Under the pieces are notes generated by a model. It was not told the origin of the DNA, made no database searches, and saw nothing but the letters and a program-made list of their open reading frames with translations. Shown in pieces: positions 1-5,356 of a stretch of 7,054 nt of DNA (positions are counted from its first letter, which is position 1; the number at the start of each line of letters is the position of its first letter). The position numbers were made by a program, and so were the translations under genes. The stretch lies in contig CAMBHM010000075.1 of NCBI GenBank assembly GCA_945867185.1, forward strand, positions 1-7,054, in the 5' to 3' direction. Origin of the DNA: Legionella genomosp. 1 (GTDB taxonomy: Bacteria > Pseudomonadota > Gammaproteobacteria > Legionellales > Legionellaceae).

Positions 1-105
1 GATGAACATCGTGCTGAAGATCTAATTCAAAAATTAACTGATAAATATGTTGCTGAAGTGGATGCAGTATTGGCCATGAAAGAAAAAGATTTATTGGAAA
101 TTTAG
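1..105 (+). CDS. frr: Ribosome recycling factor, C-terminal fragment (5' end outside window)
   Basis: The frame is open from base 1 and ends at TAG (103-105), giving 34 residues that start DEHRAEDLIQKLTDKY and finish KEKDLLEI. This matches the last helix of ribosome recycling factor: E. coli Frr has the same pattern of a charged helix with QKLTD, then a final K/E-rich turn ending a few residues after a conserved KE. RRF acts with EF-G in the cytoplasm to split the post-termination ribosome so that subunits can be reused. About 80 percent of the protein lies upstream of the window. In many gammaproteobacteria uppS and cdsA follow frr on the same strand; here the next gene is astB on the opposite strand, so that order is broken. 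No intrinsic terminator is seen in the 21 bp after the stop. Confidence 0.9.
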   Translation, partial: DEHRAEDLIQKLTDKYVAEVDAVLAMKEKDLLEI

Positions 106-126
106 AGTCTCATCGTTCATCCTTAC

Positions 127-1467
127 TTATACGCGCTGAAAAGGATAAATCGAACCGAGTTTAAGAATGCCTGTTAACGCATCCAGCGCGTTATAGCATT
201 CTTGCATCAGTGCTGGGTCAACCAAGTCTTCGAACAGAAGCGAGGTTCGATAATGAGTATCAACCCACTGATCCAATCTTGTTAGCAAATCCAGATCCAC
301 TATCACCCCTTGGTGCATGGCCATTAGTTCCTCCTCTTGTAATAGTACACGTAGCCGCAAACAAGCAGGCCCTCCGCCATTTTGCATACTTTGTTTTAGT
401 GAGAGATAATAGACAGTTTTGATAGGAGTGGAGGTTCTTATTTCCTGAAAGAGCGTTTGAATTTTTGGGTGATTCTCACATTCAGTTGGTGCAATGATCG
501 CCATGGTGTTATTCAGTAATGTAACGAGTTGCGAGTTAAAGAAGTAAGTCTCCACAGCTTCTGCAACAGTCAATGCATGCTCTTTGATTTCAACGATCTG
601 TATGGGAAAAGGCGACTGCGCGATCAGATCACTCAAAAATGCTTTTTGATTGAGAAAGGCCGCCTCATGAACCAACAAGAGAGATTCATTGCTTACAGCA
701 ATCACATCGTTATGGAATACCCCTTCGTCAACGACTTTTGGATTTTGACAAACAAAAAACGTGTTATTCGGGGTAAGTTGATGCTGACGGGCGATGGCCT
801 GTGACGCTTCTAGGGTCTGTCTTGCTGGAAAGCGGATGGGTTTAGGATGATCGTTTCCAGCAGGTAAGGTTTGTTGATCATACACAAAGATCGATAGGCC
901 CGGACTCGCATGCTGTTCGCACAGACGCATATGATTTGCCGCCCCCTCATCACGAAGGATCATCGTACTTGGAAGCGCTGGATGGTGTTTAAAATAGCGT
1001 GGATCTGCAAATAGCGTTTGTAATAAATGACTCGAAAACACCGCTTCTTGATGTCGATGCAAGTGGCTTATTAAATTTGCAGAAGTAAAGTGTACGCGCT
1101 GGTCGGTGGTATCGGCACTGGAGGAAACGGTTGCCGCATTGGCAGTCCACATACTGGATGCAGAATAGCAAGCGCTCAGCAGTTCAGGGGCCTCATGAAA
1201 GGCACGCATGAGTTGCTGATGAGGGGCCCCTACAAACCCTAATTGCTTTAGTAGCAGACAATTAGGACGTGCATGTGGTGGTAAGACGGCTTGTTTGATC
1301 CCCAGTTCATGTAAGCACCGCATCTTGCTGATTCCTTGATGGGCTGCCGCTGCCGGATTAGACACAGTACGCGCATGAGACAAAGAAGCCTTATTGCCCA
1401 AAGCGAGCCCCGCATAATGATGACTAGGCCCTACTAATCCATCCAGATTTAATTCAAAAACGCTCAT
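127..1467 (-). CDS. astB: N-succinylarginine dihydrolase
   Basis: AstB (EC 3.5.3.23) converts N2-succinylarginine to N2-succinylornithine, two ammonia and CO2, the second step of the arginine succinyltransferase pathway, in the cytoplasm. The 446 residues match the E. coli length (447) end to end, from the N-terminal NLDGLVGPSHHYAG (7-20) to the C-terminal YPFQRV. The Cys-His-Glu catalytic set of this guanidine-modifying (pentein) family is intact: Glu174 in LRDEGAANH, His252 in VFHNDVIAVSN and Cys369 in NGGGPACLRLRV. The ATG start is supported by AGGTG five bases upstream (1473-1477) and by alignment to the family N-terminus. No astA, astC, astD or astE gene lies next to it, so the rest of the pathway must be elsewhere or missing. 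It is transcribed towards frr and divergently from the ankyrin/LRR gene. It could be read alone from the promoter at 1498-1525. Confidence 0.96.
   Translation of the reverse strand: MSVFELNLDGLVGPSHHYAGLALGNKASLSHARTVSNPAAAAHQGISKMRCLHELGIKQAVLPPHARPNCLLLKQLGFVGAPHQQLMRAFHEAPELLSACYSASSMWTANAATVSSSADTTDQRVHFTSANLISHLHRHQEAVFSSHLLQTLFADPRYFKHHPALPSTMILRDEGAANHMRLCEQHASPGLSIFVYDQQTLPAGNDHPKPIRFPARQTLEASQAIARQHQLTPNNTFFVCQNPKVVDEGVFHNDVIAVSNESLLLVHEAAFLNQKAFLSDLIAQSPFPIQIVEIKEHALTVAEAVETYFFNSQLVTLLNNTMAIIAPTECENHPKIQTLFQEIRTSTPIKTVYYLSLKQSMQNGGGPACLRLRVLLQEEELMAMHQGVIVDLDLLTRLDQWVDTHYRTSLLFEDLVDPALMQECYNALDALTGILKLGSIYPFQRV
163..203. repeat. Two-part inverted repeat (hairpin) inside the 3' end of astB
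   Basis: AAGAATGC (163-170) pairs with GCATTCTT (196-203), and inside it TAACGC (175-180) pairs with GCGTTA (188-193). The internal loop is 4 bases on one side and 2 on the other, and the apical loop is 7 bases. The total is 14 base pairs in 41 nt. It sits 58 bp past the frr stop on the plus strand and in the codons for about residues 422-435 of AstB on the minus strand. No U tract follows on either strand, so it is not a standard intrinsic terminator. It could slow converging transcription or protect a 3' end, or it could be chance within coding sequence. Confidence 0.6.
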
Positions 1468-1497
1468 CCAAGCACCTATTCTGAGCAGGAGGATTTA

Positions 1498-1525
1498 AGT
1501 ATATCACAGCATTCGCTGATGCCAC
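1498..1525 (-). promoter_or_regulatory. Putative sigma-70 promoter for astB
   Basis: Read on the minus strand, TGATATACT forms an extended -10 (TG at 1505-1506, hexamer TATACT at 1498-1503). A weak -35, GTGGCA (4 of 6), lies at 1520-1525 with a 16-bp spacer. Transcription would start near 1491, giving a leader of about 25 nt that contains the AGGTG ribosome site. It is back to back with the promoter for the plus-strand operon, about 50 bp away. Confidence 0.5.
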
Positions 1526-1533
1526 TGAATATG

Positions 1534-1562
1534 TAGATCAAAATAAAGACAGATGCTATAAT
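1534..1562 (+). promoter_or_regulatory. Putative extended -10 promoter for the ankyrin/LRR-acyltransferase operon
   Basis: TGC followed by TATAAT (1554-1562) is a perfect extended -10. The -35 position at 17-bp spacing (TAGATC, 1534-1539) is poor, as is usual where an extended -10 compensates. Start would fall near 1569, leaving a leader of about 38 nt to the ATG at 1607. The leader carries AAGAAGGGA (1586-1594) as a somewhat distant ribosome site, about 13 bases before the start. Confidence 0.6.
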
Positions 1563-1606
1563 AAATGTTCTTATAAGCGGACAATAAGAAGGGATTTATT
1601 ACTAAG

Positions 1607-3193
1607 ATGATAACAGAAGCTGAATGTAAAAAGTGGATGGATGCCTCCCTGGATGATCAAGCGGAATTCCTTTGTGATGTTGAACAGGGGCGATATCCTA
1701 CGATGTTGTCTTATGTTGCTGCAAACGGATCGGTCCCTTTTTTCAAGATCATTTGGGGACTACATATAAAGCGGCCCGATCTCCTAGAGAGTCTAGATAT
1801 AGAGACGACCGATGGGTTCAATCTGTTGGAGCTATTAGGATCTAGAACGGAGGCCCATGATTTGTTCCATCTCTTATTGAGATGGACTGAATCGAGTGCC
1901 GTAGCGGAAGTGAGAATAAAACGGCTTGCATTGCTTCAAGCGCTTGCTGCAAAGCAAAATGAGGACGGTAATACGCTGCTTCACCGGATCATTTTGAATG
2001 GTAACAAAACAAAATGGACCACCTTGTTGGAGTTGACTGATCTTCGAATTAGAAATCATGATCGAAAAAACGTATTAGATCTGATCTATATCGATCACAA
2101 CAAGATCTTCGATACCTTGTTGCCATTTGTATTTTGGAAATATATCAAAGGAAAAGATCAAAGGGATCTATTAAAAGAAATAAAACACTCGGATGGCAGA
2201 AGCTATCCTACCATCATGGATTACATTATTAAAAATCAGAAAAGCGTGATTTTGATGTTACTCTTTAGTAGGAGCCCTAGTGATGATTGTCGTTATGCTA
2301 TGTTGAATTGGAAATCACCTCAAAATTTATTACACCTTGCTTTAGAAGAGAACGCATCTTTGCCTATCTTCAGGAGCATTGTCACTGCTTATCAAGAGAA
2401 TGGTGAGAAACTGCTGGCAGCCCTTAATCAGAAAAACAAGGATGGCTTGACGGTGTGGCAGGTGGTTGCTAAAAAAAATTCGCAGTGCTTTGAACTGCTT
2501 ATAAAAGGGTTGTCTTTTCCCTTTTCATATGAAGGAACGCTGATGTTGGATCTCAGTGGTGTTTTGAAATCTTGTAGAACACTCGCCAAAGCAGTTCAAA
2601 TCATTAAAAATATACCACCTGGGATCATGGAATTGCGTCTCAATGGGAATCAACTGCACTTAAAAAAGATAAAAGAGATCATCACCCTCCTATCGGGAGT
2701 CTCGAAAGAGGTTCTCTACTTGAATCTCAGTGAGAATCATCTTGAGAGAAAGAGTTTGTGTGAATGGATGAAATTGTTATCGGCACTACCACCAACGCTG
2801 ACTTACGTGGCGCTAGAATCGAATCGCTTTTTACTCATAGAGACAGTGAGAGAGGGTTTGAAAACATTGGTAGGGAGTCAGTTAGATAAGTATTTGGTGG
2901 AACTTCAACATCAGATAGACAGTCTTAGAAAAAAACCCTCCGATCGCTTGGATTCTCTCATTCACTTTCAAATGCGATTATATGACACGCTATATTATTA
3001 TCTAGAAACAAAAGACAATGATCTCTTTCTTGAAACATGTCAAATATTGATGAGTGAGGCGCCTGTGCTTCCGGCTTCAGGATTTCTACAGATGAAACCC
3101 GCACCTGCTTTTAAAATGGTATTGGATGAAATTCGCCGACGCGAGGGAAGATCTGATAATCTATCTTCTCAGAGCTCAGTATCTATAAGATAA
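1607..3193 (+). CDS. Ankyrin-like and leucine-rich repeat protein, possible secreted effector
   Basis: I do not recognise an orthologue for this 528-residue protein. There is no signal peptide or membrane segment. Residues 30-300 contain degenerate ankyrin-like units, clearest at 68-93 (DGFNLLELL), 118-150 (EDGNTLLHRII), 151-174 (NVLDLI), 195-220, 237-262 (NLLHLALEE) and 278-301 (KDGLTVWQVVAKK). Residues 310-408 hold four leucine-rich units with an exact 29-residue period: LDLSG, LRLNGNQL, LNLSENHL and VALESNRF, two of them preceded by a PPxxx turn. This RNase-inhibitor-like spacing is known from Legionella and related effectors. A helical region follows (425-480, heptad-like around 425-440), then a polar tail, SDNLSSQSSVSIR. 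Both repeat types bind proteins, so it probably engages a partner; a catalytic domain is not visible. Export to a host cell is inference: the charged stretch before the polar end would fit a type IV signal but does not prove one. It is the first gene of an operon with the acyltransferase 8 bp downstream. Confidence 0.75.
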   Translation: MITEAECKKWMDASLDDQAEFLCDVEQGRYPTMLSYVAANGSVPFFKIIWGLHIKRPDLLESLDIETTDGFNLLELLGSRTEAHDLFHLLLRWTESSAVAEVRIKRLALLQALAAKQNEDGNTLLHRIILNGNKTKWTTLLELTDLRIRNHDRKNVLDLIYIDHNKIFDTLLPFVFWKYIKGKDQRDLLKEIKHSDGRSYPTIMDYIIKNQKSVILMLLFSRSPSDDCRYAMLNWKSPQNLLHLALEENASLPIFRSIVTAYQENGEKLLAALNQKNKDGLTVWQVVAKKNSQCFELLIKGLSFPFSYEGTLMLDLSGVLKSCRTLAKAVQIIKNIPPGIMELRLNGNQLHLKKIKEIITLLSGVSKEVLYLNLSENHLERKSLCEWMKLLSALPPTLTYVALESNRFLLIETVREGLKTLVGSQLDKYLVELQHQIDSLRKKPSDRLDSLIHFQMRLYDTLYYYLETKDNDLFLETCQILMSEAPVLPASGFLQMKPAPAFKMVLDEIRRREGRSDNLSSQSSVSIR

Positions 3194-3201
3194 AGGACAA
3201 G

Positions 3202-4302
3202 ATGCCCCCAAACCATAGACTGTTGTCGCTGGATGTTTTTCGCGGTATCACCATGATGGTGATGATCATCGTAAATAGCCCTGGGAATGAGACATCGTTT
3301 TCTATTTTGGAACATTCCGCTTGGAATGGGTGTACGCTCGCTGATCTGGTGTTTCCATTTTTTGTGTTCATAGTGGGCGTCTCATCGGTCTTAACAATAG
3401 AAAAACAACAGGCAGAAGGGATTTCTTTCGGCCTATTGCTAGGGAAAATTGGTAGACGTACGCTTCTTCTTTTTTTAATAGGGGTGTTGCTGAATGCGGT
3501 GTCGCTTCAGGTGGATTGGTCAACCCTTCGCCTATTGGGTGTTTTACAGCGGATAGCGATTTGCTACGGGATCTCCTCTGTTCTGTATGTGACTACCAGT
3601 ATACGGATGCAAGCACTCATTGCAGGGTTTTTATTGCTGGGCTATTGGATGATCATGAGTGTTAGTCAGGGATCAAATCCGTTCACGATGACAGGGAATG
3701 TTGCCGCTTACCTAGATAGAGTCTTGATTTCACCGGCTCATATGTATACCCATGATTATGAGCCAGAAGGTCTTCTCAGTACGTTGCCAGCGATTGCAAC
3801 AGCCCTATTGGGGAACTTGGTCGGCGCCTGGTTATGTTTGCCCTATGCTTCTTCAAAAAAATGTGCAGGTTTAGTTATGGCAGGGGTGATCTGCTCCATC
3901 ATTGGTTGGTATTGGGGAGATGTGTTTCCTATTAATAAAACCCTATGGACCAGTTCGTATGTGGCATGGACAGGGGGGATGGCCCTGCTTACGTTCGCAG
4001 GGTTTTACTGGCTGCTTGAGATGAAAGGGTGTAAAAATTGGTCAAAGCCATTTCAAATTTTTGGTGCGAGTGCTTTGAGTGTGTATATTCTTCATGTACT
4101 GTTTTTAAAAATTCAAGCGATGATACTTATTTCTGTTCCAGGGGCGGCTCCTGTCAATGTACGCGTATTCCTTACACAAACTATCTTTCCTTCTTTTGAA
4201 CGAAAGACTGCCTCACTGCTTTACGCGATGAGCTATATGTTGTGTTGGTTGGTGATCATGTTGTGTTCTGTGCGTAAGGTCAGAACATCACACGGGGCAT
4301 GA
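3202..4302 (+). CDS. HGSNAT/NagX-type multi-pass membrane acyltransferase (DUF5009 family)
   Basis: The 366 residues carry the marks of the heparan-alpha-glucosaminide N-acetyltransferase catalytic family: RLLSLDVFRG (6-15), His38 in LEHSAWNG, DLVFPFFVFIVGV (48-60), RLLGVLQRIA (110-119), PEGLLSTLPAIATALLG (188-204) and FPINKTLWTSSYV (242-254). About ten hydrophobic spans place it in the inner membrane. In the human enzyme the equivalent early histidine is proposed to take part in acetyl transfer from acetyl-CoA across the membrane to an amino sugar. Bacterial members (often named NagX) are little studied, so the substrate here is unknown; a glucosamine-type cell-wall or glycan sugar is a guess. 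The length is normal for bacterial members. The ATG is supported by AAAGGA (3192-3197), which overlaps the stop of the preceding gene and implies coupled translation. The last 70 bp overlap the convergent usp gene. Confidence 0.88.
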   Translation: MPPNHRLLSLDVFRGITMMVMIIVNSPGNETSFSILEHSAWNGCTLADLVFPFFVFIVGVSSVLTIEKQQAEGISFGLLLGKIGRRTLLLFLIGVLLNAVSLQVDWSTLRLLGVLQRIAICYGISSVLYVTTSIRMQALIAGFLLLGYWMIMSVSQGSNPFTMTGNVAAYLDRVLISPAHMYTHDYEPEGLLSTLPAIATALLGNLVGAWLCLPYASSKKCAGLVMAGVICSIIGWYWGDVFPINKTLWTSSYVAWTGGMALLTFAGFYWLLEMKGCKNWSKPFQIFGASALSVYILHVLFLKIQAMILISVPGAAPVNVRVFLTQTIFPSFERKTASLLYAMSYMLCWLVIMLCSVRKVRTSHGA

Positions 4303-4685
4303 TGTGCAACGGCATGGGCCGTGCTGCCTAGAAAGGCGGGTAATTTGCTAGGCGTATGGCTACCAATGATAATAAGCTGGCAGGCCAATTCTTTGATTTT
4401 TTGTATCACCTGCATTTTAATGGATCCAATCTCTACAAATTGTTGTGATTCAGGAATATGTAACGCTTCTCCTAACACACGCATGACGGCGATGGCATCG
4501 TCTTTAATCGGGTGATCAAACTCGGCAAAACCAAGCCCTTGTGCCAATTGTAAACTGGGTGGAGGCTCAATGACATGCAATAAAAATAATTTTGCTTGAA
4601 AGCACCGGGCAATGTCTGCGGCTTGTTGACACATATCGAAATGATCGTCGCTGAGATCCGTTGCATGTAAAATGTGAGTATACAT
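4233..4685 (-). CDS. Universal stress protein, UspA family
   Basis: This 150-residue protein has the single-domain Usp fold pattern. It starts YTHILHATDLS (2-12, beta 1 with the usual Asp at 10), continues AKLFLLHVIEPP (31-42) and ends with CQLIIIGSHTPSKLPAFLGSTAHAVAHHAPCDVLTLR (from 102 to 138). Usp proteins are small cytoplasmic dimers induced by starvation and other stress; some bind ATP. The nucleotide motif GxxGx9GS is only partly kept: Gly108 and Gly120-Ser121 are present, but the middle glycine is Thr111, so ATP binding is doubtful. The family core ends near residue 138, and a 12-residue polar tail follows. The 3' end overlaps the acyltransferase gene by 70 bp on the other strand. AGGGG lies three bases before the ATG, a rather tight ribosome site. 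The 194-bp gap and inverted repeats upstream suggest it has its own promoter, separate from folK. Confidence 0.92.
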   Translation of the reverse strand: MYTHILHATDLSDDHFDMCQQAADIARCFQAKLFLLHVIEPPPSLQLAQGLGFAEFDHPIKDDAIAVMRVLGEALHIPESQQFVEIGSIKMQVIQKIKELACQLIIIGSHTPSKLPAFLGSTAHAVAHHAPCDVLTLRTEHNMITNQHNI

Positions 4686-4879
4686 AAGCCCCTAGCAGGT
4701 GATAAATAAAGTCAGGTTAGTGTAGTAGAAATCGTTTGATAATGTAAATTAAAGTTGACAATAAAAATTTTAAAACAAGTGTGTTCAAACAATCGAGTAC
4801 GGGGATTCCTTTTGTTTATCAACAAGGTAGATCTTCAGATAGTATGATCTGTAGTAAAGATCTGGTGAACTATTGTACT
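4686..4879 (-). promoter_or_regulatory. AT-rich spacer between folK and usp, probable usp promoter region
   Basis: Nothing here looks coding. On the minus strand, candidate usp promoter elements are TTGAAC (4783-4788) with TTTATT (4760-4765) at 17 bp, each 4 of 6. A TTTAAT hexamer (5 of 6, 4748-4753) has no good -35. None is strong, so the exact promoter is not fixed. CCTTGTT and AACAAAAGG around 4808-4827 form a bulged inverted repeat next to the stronger one at 4829-4863. No hairpin with a U tract is seen, so folK termination is unexplained. Confidence 0.3.
4829..4863. repeat. Nested inverted repeat downstream of folK
   Basis: Outer arms AGATCT (4829-4834) and AGATCT (4858-4863) flank inner arms CAGAT (4836-4840) and ATCTG (4847-4851), which enclose a 6-base loop. 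Each outer arm is itself palindromic. The repeat starts 17 bp past the folK stop in the direction of transcription and could fold in the folK 3' end. No run of T follows it, which argues against a classical terminator. A binding site for a dimeric regulator of usp is an alternative. Confidence 0.45.
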
Positions 4880-5356
4880 TCAGCTTGATCGAAACCCATG
4901 GAGCGCACGTAGGATGGTTGTTTCATACCTCGCCTCGTGCGCCTGCTGCTTGATTGCCGGTGCAATGTCTAACAAGGGCACCATGACAAAGTCTCGTTGC
5001 GTCATCCTGGGGTGGGGAACGATGAGGCCTTTTTTGTGAAGGTGTTCTTTTCCAAATAATAATAAATCAATGTCTAAAGTTCTCGAGCTCCATCGACGTT
5101 TACGTAGACGGTGGTGGGCTGTTTCAATACGTTGGCACAGTGCAAGGAGACGCGTGGCGGGTAGCTGGGTGTCTAGGCATACCACGAGATTCACATAATG
5201 AGGTTGGCCCCGCACACCAGAGGGCTTACTGAGGTAGAACGGGGAATATTTGATGAGTACTGAGCGGGGTAAGTGGCGCAATTGAACGAGAGCCTGTCGT
5301 AACTGGCGCTCCGGAGACAAAAGGTTGCTGCCGAGCGCCACGTAACAACGAATCAT
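4880..5356 (-). CDS. folK: 2-amino-4-hydroxy-6-hydroxymethyldihydropteridine pyrophosphokinase (HPPK)
   Basis: FolK (EC 2.7.6.3) transfers pyrophosphate from ATP to 6-hydroxymethyl-7,8-dihydropterin, the step before dihydropteroate synthase in folate synthesis, in the cytoplasm. The 158 residues match the E. coli length (159) and numbering. YVALGSNL is at 5-12 and QPHYVNLVV at 51-59. Arg88-Trp89 and Arg92 precede the magnesium-binding Asp95 and Asp97 in RTLDIDLLLFG, and VPHPRM at 113-118 is followed by Phe123. All expected catalytic residues are present. The ATG overlaps the pcnB stop as ATGA (5353-5356), and no Shine-Dalgarno sequence precedes it, so translation probably depends on ribosomes finishing pcnB. 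The start is also fixed by the family N-terminus. The pcnB-folK pair is a common gammaproteobacterial arrangement; panB and panC, which often follow, are absent here. Confidence 0.96.
   Translation of the reverse strand: MIRCYVALGSNLLSPERQLRQALVQLRHLPRSVLIKYSPFYLSKPSGVRGQPHYVNLVVCLDTQLPATRLLALCQRIETAHHRLRKRRWSSRTLDIDLLLFGKEHLHKKGLIVPHPRMTQRDFVMVPLLDIAPAIKQQAHEARYETTILRALHGFRSS

Noticed and set aside
529..804. Plus-strand open frame of 91 codons inside astB
   Set aside because: It lies wholly antisense to the conserved AstB catalytic region, has no ribosome site and its product resembles no family; it is a shadow of astB.
1488..1493. Perfect AGGAGG on the plus strand
   Set aside because: The following plus-strand ATG at 1531 is far away and is followed at once by TAG, so no gene uses it.
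1491..1504. Possible PmrA-type (TTAA-containing) box for effector control
   Set aside because: Only one CTTAAA half is present, it lies downstream of the astB -10 and not near the -35 of the repeat-protein gene.
4309..4322. ACGGC/GCCGT hairpin that might end the acyltransferase and usp transcripts
   Set aside because: The stem is only 5 bp, lies in usp codons and has no T run on either side.
4755..4760. Perfect TTGACA on the plus strand
   Set aside because: No -10 lies 16-18 bp downstream and no plus-strand gene follows until 6780.
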